Shown: in pieces, positions 28,302 through 37,282 of the stretch
How positions within the stretch are numbered: the stretch's first letter is position 1
Layout of the letters: each line of letters opens with the position of its first letter
Source: Limoniibacter endophyticus
GTDB taxonomy: Bacteria > Pseudomonadota > Alphaproteobacteria > Rhizobiales > Rhizobiaceae
Direction: 5' to 3'
Assembly (NCBI RefSeq): GCF_014652835.1
Contig: NZ_BMZO01000003.1
Coordinates: forward strand, 248,001-312,000
Length of the DNA stretch: 64,000 nt
The notes under the pieces: generated by a model
The model's input: only the letters and a program-made list of their open reading frames with translations
The model's database searches: none
What the model was told of the DNA's origin: nothing
Translations under genes and position numbers: made by a program

Positions 28302-29732
28302 TCAAACGTTGAGCAGCAAATATTCGCGTTCCCAGGCGCTGATCACTTCCATGAAGGTTTCATATTCTGCTCGCTTGATCGCTCCATAGGTCGAGACGAA
28401 ACTATTGCCGAGCAATTTGCGCAAAGGCTCATCCTGTTCAAAAAGCTCGACGGCTTCAAGCAACCCGCGCGGCAGGTCGATGGAATCGGAATTGGCGGAC
28501 TTGTCCATGGGCGCGTCTGGCTCGATCTTGCTCAAGATCCCGAGAAGGCCGCAGGCAAGCGACGCAGCGAGCGAAAGATAGGGATTGGAATCGGAGGACG
28601 GAATTCGGTTTTCGACACGGCGTCCCGCCGGATCGGAATAAGGCACACGCAACGCCACGGTCCTATTGTCATAGCCCCAATGCGTGTTGACCGGAACCGA
28701 CGAATTCCTGACCAGACGGCGATAGGAATTCACGTAGGGTGCAAACACCGCCATAGAATTGGGAAGGTGGCGCTGCATCCCGCCGATGAAGTGTCGGAAG
28801 GTGTCCGTTTCCGTGCCATCCGGATTGGAAAAAATGCTCTTTCCTGTCTTGCGTTCGACTACGGACTGGTGAATGTGCATGGCCGAACCCGGCTGTCCCT
28901 GGATGGGCTTGGCCATGAAAGTCGCGTATATGTTATGCTTCATAGCCGCTTCGCGGATCGTGCGCTTGAACAGGAAGACCTGGTCTGCAAGCTTGATCGG
29001 ATCGCCGTGGCGCAAGTTGATTTCGAGCTGGCCCGCACCTTCTTCATGGATGAGTGTGTCGATCTCCAGCCCCTGGCTCTCCGAGAAATGGTAGATGTCG
29101 TCGATCAACTCGTCGAACTCGTTGATGCCGGCGATTGAATAGCCGGAGCCACCGGCGATAGCGCGTCCGGACCGTCCTACCGGCGGTTGCAGCGGGTAAT
29201 CGGGATCCGGATTCTTGTTGACAAGGTAGAACTCGATTTCAGGCGCGACGACCGGCTCGAAGCCATGTTTCTTGTAGGCGTCGACGACGCGGCGAAGCAC
29301 GTTGCGAGGTGTGAACTCGACCTTGCTGCCATCGCGACGCACGAGATCACAGATAACTTGCGCTGTCGGGTCGTCTTCCCAGGGCACCACCGAAAGCGTC
29401 GAGAGATCTGGGACCAGTTTCAGATCGCCATCATCCTCCGGGTAGATGAAGCCGTGGCCATTTTCCGGATAACCGCCATTGATCGTCGTCATGAATACGG
29501 CAGAGGGCAGGGCGAGCGACGTATTGGAAGTGAATTTCTTCGACGGCATCATCTTGCCGCGCGCAACACCTGCCTGATCGGGGGTAATGCATTCTATGTC
29601 TTCGATGCCGCGCCACGCCAGCCAGTCGGCGACTTCTTTCCAGTTCTTGACGCCGCGGACATTCTTTACAAAGGCGGGGATACGCGCGCGGCGGTTGCCA
29701 GCAGCCCGGACTTCCGTTTTTTCGGCAGACAT
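28302..29732 (-). CDS. puuA: Glutamine synthetase family protein, gamma-glutamylputrescine synthetase-like
   Basis: A 476-residue GlnA-fold ligase. It has the N-terminal beta-grasp (VKNWKEVADWLAWRGIEDIECITPDQAGVARGK, in part about 24-56), metal-binding PEIEFYLVN and EEGAGQLEIN, and MHIHQSVVE followed by the VNSYRRLVRNSSVPVN segment. PuuA-type enzymes ligate glutamate to putrescine using ATP. Adjacent PuuB-like oxidase and PotFGHI transporter support polyamine use; a role on another amine is possible. Confidence 0.83.
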   Translation of the reverse strand: MSAEKTEVRAAGNRRARIPAFVKNVRGVKNWKEVADWLAWRGIEDIECITPDQAGVARGKMMPSKKFTSNTSLALPSAVFMTTINGGYPENGHGFIYPEDDGDLKLVPDLSTLSVVPWEDDPTAQVICDLVRRDGSKVEFTPRNVLRRVVDAYKKHGFEPVVAPEIEFYLVNKNPDPDYPLQPPVGRSGRAIAGGSGYSIAGINEFDELIDDIYHFSESQGLEIDTLIHEEGAGQLEINLRHGDPIKLADQVFLFKRTIREAAMKHNIYATFMAKPIQGQPGSAMHIHQSVVERKTGKSIFSNPDGTETDTFRHFIGGMQRHLPNSMAVFAPYVNSYRRLVRNSSVPVNTHWGYDNRTVALRVPYSDPAGRRVENRIPSSDSNPYLSLAASLACGLLGILSKIEPDAPMDKSANSDSIDLPRGLLEAVELFEQDEPLRKLLGNSFVSTYGAIKRAEYETFMEVISAWEREYLLLNV

Positions 29733-29785
29733 TCATCACCAGTTGGATTGCAGTTGCTGGCTACTATACAAGCACTGGCGTTAAT

Positions 29786-29825
29786 GAAAAGGGATGAGCA
29801 TCAAGGACGCGCCATCCCCTTTTCC
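29786..29825 (-). terminator. Terminator of TRAP transporter operon
   Basis: On the minus strand, GGAAAAGGGGATGG and CATCCCTTTTC-type arms form a long stem with a 16-base loop, placed just after the DctM stop. It separates the TRAP genes from the PuuA-like gene, so the two may be different transcripts. Confidence 0.5.
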
Positions 29826-29827
29826 TG

Positions 29828-31111
29828 TCAAAAGCCGGTCACATGTGGCAGCCATGTCGAGAGCGCGGGCCAGAATGTTAGCAGCATCAGGATGACCAGA
29901 TAGGTCAGCAGGAAAGGTGGCATCTCGCGCGTTATCTCGCTCACCCTGATCTTGACCACGGAAGACACGACGAAGAGCAAGGCTCCCACCGGCGGTGTGA
30001 TAAGGCCAATTGTCAGGTTGACGATGACGACCATGGCGAAGTGGATCGGATCAATGCCGAGCGCATAGGCGATCGGTGCCAGGATTGGCACGAGGATCAT
30101 GACGCCGGGTAGCGGATCCATGAACATCCCGAAAACGAGCAGAAGCACGTTGATCGCCAGGAGGAACGCGATTGGCGAGAGGTTCCAGGAAATGATTGTA
30201 TCGGCGAGCGCCTGTGGAACGCCCTCGATGATGAGAACCCAGGCGAATGCACGCGCGGAAGCCAGGATCAGTAGGATGCCGACGGTAACGAGTGCAGCTC
30301 GAAAGATGATCTCCGGCAAATCCTTGAGCTTGAGCGAGCGATAAATGCACAGGCCACAGAACAGGGCATAGAACACGGCAATCACGGAAGCTTCGGTGGG
30401 AGTGAACCAGCCCAGGCGAATACCGCCCACGACGATGACGATAAGCATCAATGCTGGAATGGCATAGAGCGTGTTCGAAACCATCTGCTTGGCAGTCGGG
30501 CGTAAATCCATCGAACGGTAGCCGCGTTTGCGTGCCACATAGAAATTGACTGCGCACATGGCGAGCGCGATCAGCAGTCCCGGCATGACGCCGGCCATGA
30601 AGAGACCGCCAACCGACACACGACTATCCTGCAAGGCGTAAATGATCATGGTGATCGAGGGCGGAATTATCGGATCGACCACGGCAACCGATGAGGCCAG
30701 CGCCGAGGCGTACCGCTTCTCGTAGCCGCTTTTCTCCATCATGCGGATGGTCATGGCTCCGGGGCCTGCGGCAGCCGCAAGGGCGGAGCCGGAGATGCCG
30801 GCAAACAGCGTGGTAGACAGAATGCTGGCATAGCCCAGGCCACCACGAAAATGGCCGACGAACTGTGTGGCGAGACGAAGCAGGTGATGCGTCAGCGCGC
30901 CGCCAGTCATCAACTCTGCTGCAAGGATGAAGAAGGGCACAGCCAGAAGTGGAAAGCTGTCAAGGCCAGAAAACATCTCCTTGATGACGACGATCTGCGG
31001 ATAATTGCTGCCGAGCACGACGGCAACCCAGGTGGATATAGCTAGCGTGAAGGCGACGGGAACGCCGATCGCCAGCAGAACGAAGAAGGAAGCGAAGAGG
31101 ATGATGATCAT
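29828..31111 (-). CDS. TRAP transporter large permease (DctM-like)
   Basis: A 427-residue membrane protein of the DctM family with about twelve to thirteen helices. Start ATG 31111 (MIIILFASFFVLLAIGVPVAFTLA); the frame extends upstream but those residues are soluble and atypical. Typical stretches are LAVPFFILAAELMTGGAL, FAGISGSALAAAAGPGAM and NLTIGLITPPVGALLFV. It forms the Na+-coupled transport channel with DctQ and DctP, the adjacent genes. Confidence 0.94.
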   Translation of the reverse strand: MIIILFASFFVLLAIGVPVAFTLAISTWVAVVLGSNYPQIVVIKEMFSGLDSFPLLAVPFFILAAELMTGGALTHHLLRLATQFVGHFRGGLGYASILSTTLFAGISGSALAAAAGPGAMTIRMMEKSGYEKRYASALASSVAVVDPIIPPSITMIIYALQDSRVSVGGLFMAGVMPGLLIALAMCAVNFYVARKRGYRSMDLRPTAKQMVSNTLYAIPALMLIVIVVGGIRLGWFTPTEASVIAVFYALFCGLCIYRSLKLKDLPEIIFRAALVTVGILLILASARAFAWVLIIEGVPQALADTIISWNLSPIAFLLAINVLLLVFGMFMDPLPGVMILVPILAPIAYALGIDPIHFAMVVIVNLTIGLITPPVGALLFVVSSVVKIRVSEITREMPPFLLTYLVILMLLTFWPALSTWLPHVTGF

Positions 31112-31145
31112 GGGACGACCGCTTGAATGCTGAAGAAGTGAAAAA

Positions 31146-31658
31146 TCAGCCGGTGACCGGCGGCGGTGCGTCCTCTTCCTCCTGCAGCGAACCCATGCCG
31201 CCAAGGACGAATTGTTTCACGACGAAGAGGAAATGGAGGATGAGAAGCCCGAAGCCGATGGGGATCGCCGAATAGACATAGGCGAAGGGGACGCGCGTGG
31301 CTGGGGTCATCTGAAACATTGTCCTCTGGACATAGGTGATGCCGACCCAGATCATGCCGCAGAAGAAGGCGAACATGATAGCGGCAACGATACCCCGCAT
31401 AATGCGACCATTGCGCTGCGAGAGCGCGAACTGGACATTGTCGATCGCGACCAGCCCGCCATGTCGAAAGGCCAGACCAGCGCCCAGGAATGCCATCCAG
31501 ATCATAAGATAGCGCGCCACTTCATCCGACCAGATGATCGAGTTGTTGGTGAAATAGCGTAGACATACATTGGCAAAGACAATGATTGCCATCGCCGCGA
31601 GTAGCAGGATCAGCGCCCAGCGATTGACGGCGATGATGATAGCTTCGAAGCGCTTCAT
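31146..31658 (-). CDS. TRAP transporter small permease (DctQ-like)
   Basis: A 170-residue protein with four hydrophobic helices, typical of DctQ: a first helix LILLLAAMAIIVFANVCLRY, the WSDEVARYLMIWMAFLGAGLAFR segment (about 43-65) and a final IGFGLLILHFLFVV helix. It sits between the binding protein and large permease genes, 34 bases before the latter. Confidence 0.93.
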   Translation of the reverse strand: MKRFEAIIIAVNRWALILLLAAMAIIVFANVCLRYFTNNSIIWSDEVARYLMIWMAFLGAGLAFRHGGLVAIDNVQFALSQRNGRIMRGIVAAIMFAFFCGMIWVGITYVQRTMFQMTPATRVPFAYVYSAIPIGFGLLILHFLFVVKQFVLGGMGSLQEEEDAPPPVTG

Positions 31659-31721
31659 GAGATGTTTTCCGACAGGTCTGAGGATGGGGGCGGTCGCAAG
31701 CCGCTCCCCATAACGAGAGAC

Positions 31722-32711
31722 TTACTTGGTATTCTGGATCTGCTCGATCAGCTCTTTGCCATATGTCTTGTAATAGCTGTTTTCGTAGGCCGACTGGATG
31801 GATTTCTGGAACTCGGCCTTCTGTTCGGCACTCAGCGTATTGACCTGCATTCCTGATTCCTCCGCCTTCTTGGCGCCGTTGACTTCTGCGTCATCGACAT
31901 AGACGCGCATGGCCTTCAAAGCCTCAGCTGCGCCGTTCTTGAAGGCGGTCTTTTCGTCGTCGGACAGTTCGTTCCAGAAGCTTGGCGAAACAATCAACAT
32001 GGCGGGCGAATAGACATGGCCGGAAAGCGTAAGATATTTTTGAACTTCCCACAGCTTGGCGGAAACAATGACGGAAAGCGGATTTTCCTGACCGTCGATC
32101 GTACCGCCTTCAAGGCCGCTGATCACTTCCGTCCACGACATGGGCGTCGGGGCGGCGCCCAGCGTTTGAAACGCCGTGATGTGCACCGGGTTCTCCATCG
32201 TGCGGATTTTCAGGCCGGCCATGTCCTGAGGCTTTTCGATCGGGAGGCGGTTGTTGGTGATGTGACGGAAGCCTTGTTCGCCCCACGAGACCGCGATCAG
32301 GCCGCTATCGGGAAATTTCTCCAGAATGCCCTGTCCGATGGGGCCGTCCAGCACGGCGCGCGCATGAGCGAGATCACGAAACAGGAAGGGAATGTCGGTG
32401 ACGCCGGTTTCCGGCACAAAGTTCGCCAGGGTTCCTGATGAAACGACGGCAGCCTGAACGCCGGTGCCGAGCTGCAGACCTTCAATCACTTCGCGCTCCC
32501 CGCCCTGGGCGGATGAGGGGAAGTGTGTAAACTTGAACTTGCCGTTGGTCGCTTCGCCAACGCTCTTTTCCCATGCGTCGGCGGCGACGCCGTAGTGGGA
32601 ATCCCGCGCCAGCGCATAGGCGATCTTGACGTCGGTGGTCTGGGCATGGGCGGCGAAAGCCGAGCCAGCAACCAGCGTGAATGCGAGCATACGCCCGATA
32701 AGCATTTTCAT
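31722..32711 (-). CDS. TRAP transporter substrate-binding protein (DctP-like)
   Basis: A 329-residue periplasmic protein with signal peptide (LAFTLVAGSAFAAHA). DctP-family features include KIAYALARDSHYGVAADAWEK, the GLKIRTMENPVH region with the conserved carboxylate-binding arginine, and EVISGLEGGTIDGQENPL. Substrate unknown: the neighbours suggest an acid formed from polyamines or amino acids, but many TRAP systems take sugar acids. It is first in dctPQM. Confidence 0.92.
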   Translation of the reverse strand: MKMLIGRMLAFTLVAGSAFAAHAQTTDVKIAYALARDSHYGVAADAWEKSVGEATNGKFKFTHFPSSAQGGEREVIEGLQLGTGVQAAVVSSGTLANFVPETGVTDIPFLFRDLAHARAVLDGPIGQGILEKFPDSGLIAVSWGEQGFRHITNNRLPIEKPQDMAGLKIRTMENPVHITAFQTLGAAPTPMSWTEVISGLEGGTIDGQENPLSVIVSAKLWEVQKYLTLSGHVYSPAMLIVSPSFWNELSDDEKTAFKNGAAEALKAMRVYVDDAEVNGAKKAEESGMQVNTLSAEQKAEFQKSIQSAYENSYYKTYGKELIEQIQNTK

Positions 32712-32990
32712 GGGAAAATCTCCTCACCCCTGCAACTCGGAAGCGCAGCAATATTCGAACGTATCGCTACGTTGATCTTTCCTCCGGCGCTTCCCTTCCG
32801 ACAGTCTTAGAAATTTTGTTTCGTGGCGTAAAGCGCTGCATCGCAAAACTAGCTTGTACATCGACTTATTGTCTAAAAAAATCGCTCTTGTCGCACTTCT
32901 GAAACGTCAATAGGCTTGAAAACAGGCCAACGCTTCGGCATTGGGTCCGAACCATCGCGACAGGCCGATTGGGAACGTGGAGAAGAGCTT
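32712..32990. promoter_or_regulatory. Divergent control region between TRAP and polyamine transporter operons
   Basis: A 279-base gap that must hold promoters for dctP (left) and potF (right). It contains a short palindrome AACGTATCGCTACGTT at 32758-32773 and an AT-rich stretch near 32850-32880. A GGAGAAGAG ribosome site precedes the potF ATG. The regulator is not encoded next to it. Confidence 0.4.
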
Positions 32991-34118
32991 ATGAAGCGCT
33001 GGACGCTTGGTTTGACAATGTTTTGTGCACTCGGCGCTTTGCAGACTGGCAACGCGTTCGCGCAAAGCCGCGAAGTCAAGATCTACAACTGGTCGGACTA
33101 TATCGATAACTCGATTATCGAAGATTTTACGAAAGAAACCGGCATCAAGGTTACCTACGACGTCTTCGACAGCAATGAGATCGTTGAGACGAAGCTGCTT
33201 GCAGGCGGCAGCGGTTATGACATCGTCGTGCCTACCGCGAATTTCCTGGAGCGCCAGATACAAGCCGGCGTCTTTCAGAAGCTCGACAAGTCGAAGCTGC
33301 CTAACCTTTCCCACATGTGGGATGTGATCACCGAGCGCGTCGCCGCTTATGATCCGGGCAATGAATATGCCATCGATTATATGTGGGGCACAACAGGCCT
33401 CGGTTATAATGTCGAGAAACTAAAGGAAGTCGCAGACGCCAACCCGGACGTGAAGGCGGCGCTGGGACCGGATGGCAAGCCGACCTGGGATATACTTTTC
33501 AAGCCGGAAGTCGCCGCCAAGTTCAAGGATTGCGGCATCCATGTTCTCGATTCTGCAACCGACGTACTGCCTTCGGTCCTGAACTATCTCGGCCTGGATC
33601 CAAACACGACGAACGCGGAGGATCTGAAGAAGGTGGAGGAGACCTTGGTCGCCATCCGTCCCTCGATCCGCAAATTCCACTCTTCCGAATATATCAACGC
33701 GCTTGCTAACGGCGATATTTGCCTGGCATTGGGCTATTCGGGCGACGTCTTCCAGGCGCGTGACCGCGCTGCGGAAGCCGATCGCGGCGTTTCGATCGAC
33801 TATTCGATTCCGCCGACGGGTGCACAGATGTGGTTCGACGTCATGGCGATCCCCGCCGATGCCAAGAATGTCGAGGAAGCACACGAGTTCCTCAACTATA
33901 TCATGAGGCCGGAGGTCATCGCCAAGGCATCGAACTATGTCTTCTATGCCAACGGCAACAAGGCTTCGCAGGAGTTCCTGGACAAGGAAATTCTTGAGGA
34001 CACCGCCATCTATCCGCCGGAAGAAACAATGGACAAACTCTTCACGGTCAAGCCGCTCGACCCGCGCACGCAGCGTGTGGTAACGCGCCTTTGGACGACG
34101 GTGATTACCGGCCAATAG
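32991..34118 (+). CDS. potF: Polyamine (putrescine-type) ABC transporter binding protein
   Basis: A 375-residue periplasmic protein. The start ATG 32991 (MKRWTLGLTMFCALGALQ) follows GGAGAAGAG; the signal peptide ends near AFAQ. Mature sequence starts VKIYNWSDYIDNSIIEDFTK, the PotD/PotF hallmark, with later YDIVVPTANFLERQ and IDYMWGTTGLGYN. It delivers putrescine or a related polyamine to PotGHI, encoded directly downstream. Confidence 0.93.
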   Translation: MKRWTLGLTMFCALGALQTGNAFAQSREVKIYNWSDYIDNSIIEDFTKETGIKVTYDVFDSNEIVETKLLAGGSGYDIVVPTANFLERQIQAGVFQKLDKSKLPNLSHMWDVITERVAAYDPGNEYAIDYMWGTTGLGYNVEKLKEVADANPDVKAALGPDGKPTWDILFKPEVAAKFKDCGIHVLDSATDVLPSVLNYLGLDPNTTNAEDLKKVEETLVAIRPSIRKFHSSEYINALANGDICLALGYSGDVFQARDRAAEADRGVSIDYSIPPTGAQMWFDVMAIPADAKNVEEAHEFLNYIMRPEVIAKASNYVFYANGNKASQEFLDKEILEDTAIYPPEETMDKLFTVKPLDPRTQRVVTRLWTTVITGQ

Positions 34119-34194
34119 AGTCGTATTTCGCCCACATCCCAATGGACAAGGCGTAAGAAGAAGCGGCTTGTCCTCACGAATTTCCGGAGCAATC

Positions 34195-35337
34195 ATGAAG
34201 TCGCTGGGCAGTATCCGTCGTAGTTTTGCTCCCTGGAAGGATGCGGATGCGCGTCCTTACATCGTGTTCGAAAACGTAACGAAAATCTTCGGTGATTTCA
34301 CCGCTGTCGATGATCTTTCACTCAATATCTACGAGCGGGAATTCTTCGCGCTGCTGGGTGCTTCTGGCTGCGGCAAGTCCACGCTGCTGCGTATGCTGGC
34401 TGGCTTCGAACACCCGACCTCGGGGCGCATCCTGCTGGATGGCCAAGACCTGAAGGGTATCCCGCCCTACATGCGCCCGGTCAATATGATGTTTCAGTCA
34501 TATGCTCTTTTCCCGCATATGACGGTGGAGGCGAACATCGCCTTTGGCCTCAAGCAGGACGGCATGAACAGGGCCGACATCGACACCCGCGTCAAGCAGA
34601 TGCTCGATCTGGTGAAGCTGAGCAAGTTCGCCAAGCGCAAGCCGCATCAACTTTCCGGCGGCCAGCGACAGCGCGTCGCGCTTGCGCGTTCGGTAGCCAA
34701 GCGCCCAAAAGTATTGTTGCTCGATGAGCCGCTCGGCGCGCTTGACAAGAAGCTGCGCGAGGAGACCCAATTCGAGCTGATGGATTTGCAGCAGGATCTC
34801 GGCCTTACCTTCGTCGTCGTCACGCATGATCAGGAGGAGGCGATGACCATGTCCGACCGCATTGCGGTCATGGACAAGGGGCAGATCATGCAGGTGGCGA
34901 CGCCTGCCGAAATTTATGAAGCGCCGGCCAGTCGTTTCGTTGCCGACTTCATCGGCAGCGTCAATCTCATTGAGGGCAGGGTAATGGCGAAGGAGGGCAC
35001 GCGCGCCGAAATCGACAGTGCCCACGGTTTCAAGCTCGTCACAACCAATGGTGCGCCGGCCAATGAAGGTGAAACCGTCTGGCTTTCGGTTCGACCAGAA
35101 AAAGTGCAGATCACCCATGAAAAGCCTCTCGACGCGAGCTTCAATGCCATTGAGGGCGAAGTCTGGGATATCGCTTATCTGGGCGACATGACGCTTTACA
35201 ATGTCAAGCTCGATGACGGGAAGATCATCCGCACCAGCGTCGTCAATGACTCCCGCCACGTGGACAAGCCCTTCACGTGGTATGATCGCGCCTGGATATC
35301 CTTCGCGCCGGATTCCGGCGTTACGCTGACGCGATAG
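34195..35337 (+). CDS. potG: Polyamine ABC transporter ATPase
   Basis: A 380-residue ATPase. Walker A is GASGCGKST (about 58-66), the signature is LSGGQRQRVALARSVAKR (about 154-171), Walker B VLLLDEPLGALD (about 174-185) and the switch histidine in VVVTHDQEEA. The C-terminal TOBE domain follows (VWLSVRPEKVQI). ATG 34195 has CCGGAG upstream. It is 76 bases after potF and drives import with PotH and PotI. Confidence 0.95.
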   Translation: MKSLGSIRRSFAPWKDADARPYIVFENVTKIFGDFTAVDDLSLNIYEREFFALLGASGCGKSTLLRMLAGFEHPTSGRILLDGQDLKGIPPYMRPVNMMFQSYALFPHMTVEANIAFGLKQDGMNRADIDTRVKQMLDLVKLSKFAKRKPHQLSGGQRQRVALARSVAKRPKVLLLDEPLGALDKKLREETQFELMDLQQDLGLTFVVVTHDQEEAMTMSDRIAVMDKGQIMQVATPAEIYEAPASRFVADFIGSVNLIEGRVMAKEGTRAEIDSAHGFKLVTTNGAPANEGETVWLSVRPEKVQITHEKPLDASFNAIEGEVWDIAYLGDMTLYNVKLDDGKIIRTSVVNDSRHVDKPFTWYDRAWISFAPDSGVTLTR

Positions 35338-35349
35338 GGGGGAGGCTGC

Positions 35350-36261
35350 ATGTCGAAGATCGCTAGCGCAATAAGGAACCGCTTGGTGATCGCCGTGCCC
35401 TATCTGTGGCTGGCGGTATTCTTCCTTATTCCCTTTCTTATCGTGTTCAAGATCTCGATGTCGATGACGGCGATCGCGATGCCGCCTTACCTGCCGACAT
35501 TCGACATTGCCGAAGGGGTCGCCGGGCTTTGGCAATCGTTCAAGGAGTTGTCTTTCGAGAACTACCTCTGGCTGATCGACGATCCACTCTACGTGAACGC
35601 CTACCTCTCCAGTGTCGGCATTGCGTTTGTTTCGACGGTCCTGACCCTGCTGATCGGTTATCCTATGGCCTATGGGATGGCGCGTGCGCCGGAATCGATC
35701 CGCCCGATCCTGCTCATGCTGATCATCTTGCCCTTCTGGACGAGCTTCCTGATCCGCGTTTATGCCTGGATCGGCATATTGAAGCCGGAAGGCCTGATGA
35801 ACCAGTTTCTGCTTTGGCTGGGGGTGATTGACCAACCTGTGCAGATCATGAACACGAATACGGCCGTCTATATTGGTATAGTCTATTCCTATCTTCCATT
35901 CATGGTGCTGCCGCTCTATGCGACATTGGAAAAGATGGACTTTTCCCTGATCGAGGCGGCGCAGGACTTAGGTTGTCCGCCGCTTTCGGCTTTCTGGAAG
36001 ATCACGTTTCGCCTGTCTCTGCCTGGGGTCTTCGCCGGCTGTCTGCTGGTATTCATCCCGGCAATTGGCGAGTTCGTCATTCCCGATCTTCTCGGCGGTT
36101 CACAGACTCTGATGATAGGCAAGACGCTATGGAACGAGTTCTTCAACAATCGTGATTGGCCGGTGGCATCCGCCGTCGCGATCGTGCTGCTGTTCATCCT
36201 CGTGATTCCGATAATGATATTCCAGCAGGTTCAGGCCCGCGCGCAGGAAGGAGGGCGCTGA
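35350..36261 (+). CDS. potH: Polyamine ABC transporter permease
   Basis: A 303-residue permease with about six helices, first at about 15-35 (VAVPYLWLAVFFLIPFLIVFKIS). The EAA loop is LIEAAQDLGCPPLSAFWKIT (about 199-218). It begins 12 bases after potG with a GGGGGGAGG site and pairs with PotI. Confidence 0.94.
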   Translation: MSKIASAIRNRLVIAVPYLWLAVFFLIPFLIVFKISMSMTAIAMPPYLPTFDIAEGVAGLWQSFKELSFENYLWLIDDPLYVNAYLSSVGIAFVSTVLTLLIGYPMAYGMARAPESIRPILLMLIILPFWTSFLIRVYAWIGILKPEGLMNQFLLWLGVIDQPVQIMNTNTAVYIGIVYSYLPFMVLPLYATLEKMDFSLIEAAQDLGCPPLSAFWKITFRLSLPGVFAGCLLVFIPAIGEFVIPDLLGGSQTLMIGKTLWNEFFNNRDWPVASAVAIVLLFILVIPIMIFQQVQARAQEGGR

Positions 36262-36262
36262 C

Positions 36263-37084
36263 ATGGATAGACGCCTCTCTACCTTCAATATCGTTTCGCT
36301 CACGCTGGGTTTCGCCTTCCTCTACCTGCCGATCCTGTTGTTGGTGATCTACTCGTTCAACGAGTCGCGCCTTGTCACCGTCTGGTCGGGCTTTTCAACC
36401 AAGTGGTATACGGCGGCCTTCAACAATACCGGACTGATGGATGCGGCCTGGGTAACGGCGCGCGTTGCCTTCGTCTCGGCAACGGTTGCGACCGTGCTGG
36501 GGACATTGGCGGCAATTGTGCTGACGCGCCACACGCGCTTCCGGGGACGCGTCCTCTTCACAGGCATGGTTTTCGCGCCGCTCGTCATGCCGGAGGTTAT
36601 CACGGGGTTGTCATTGCTCCTGCTCTTCGTCGCCATCGGCCTCGATCGGGGCTTTCTCACGGTGACGCTGGCGCATATCACCTTCAGCATGTGCTATGTC
36701 GCGGTTGTCGTGCAGTCGCGCCTTCTATCTTTCGACAGGTCGCTGGAAGAGGCAGCACTCGATCTCGGGGCGACGCCGGTAAAAACCTTTTTCCAGATCA
36801 CACTGCCCATCATCCTGCCAGCTATCGTTTCGGGCTGGATGCTGGCTTTCACGCTTTCGCTCGACGATCTGGTGATCGCGAGTTTTGCGACCGGGCCGGG
36901 CGCAACGACACTTCCGATCAAGATCTACAGCCAGGTACGTCTTGGCGTGACGCCCGAGATCAACGCGATCTGCACGATCCTGATAGGCATCATCGCAATC
37001 GGCGTCATCATAGCGTCCCTGGTCAACAAGCGTCGGGTCGTGCAACGAGCGCGTGATGAGCGTTTGGCGGCAATGGGAGGCTGA
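36263..37084 (+). CDS. potI: Polyamine ABC transporter permease
   Basis: A 273-residue permease with about six helices and the EAA loop LEEAALDLGATPVKTFFQIT (about 161-180). It starts one base after the potH stop, indicating coupled translation, and completes the PotFGHI importer. Confidence 0.94.
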   Translation: MDRRLSTFNIVSLTLGFAFLYLPILLLVIYSFNESRLVTVWSGFSTKWYTAAFNNTGLMDAAWVTARVAFVSATVATVLGTLAAIVLTRHTRFRGRVLFTGMVFAPLVMPEVITGLSLLLLFVAIGLDRGFLTVTLAHITFSMCYVAVVVQSRLLSFDRSLEEAALDLGATPVKTFFQITLPIILPAIVSGWMLAFTLSLDDLVIASFATGPGATTLPIKIYSQVRLGVTPEINAICTILIGIIAIGVIIASLVNKRRVVQRARDERLAAMGG

Positions 37085-37090
37085 CGGAAG

Positions 37091-37120
37091 ACGCATCGGC
37101 AGGCTAGCCTGCCGATGCGT
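37091..37120. terminator. Perfect 30-base palindrome after potI, probable terminator
   Basis: ACGCATCGGCAGGCT followed immediately by its exact reverse complement makes a 15+15 palindrome six bases after the potI stop. It would fold into a very stable hairpin in RNA. No long T run follows, so it may act as a terminator, a 3'-end stabiliser or a protein site. Confidence 0.6.
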
Positions 37121-37282
37121 TCCTGCCCTTCCTCGCGACCATTCATCGGAGGTCGCAGACATGACGATGAGCAATTCATCCTGCTCCGCATAGGGCGGAA
37201 AATGACCGGTTCCAACGACGTCGCCTGCGCTGTCCGTGCGCGGCCATATCGCCAGGCCTTGGCCCCCGCCTGGCTTGAGAGG

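Noticed and set aside
28116-29138. Plus-strand open frame of 340 codons across the PuuB-like and PuuA-like genes
   Set aside because: Antisense to both conserved enzymes and spans their intergenic gap; product lacks any recognisable domain.
34498-35835. Minus-strand open frame of 445 codons across potG and potH
   Set aside because: Antisense to clearly conserved PotG and PotH motifs; composition is dominated by Arg, His, Asp and Gln, with no domain.
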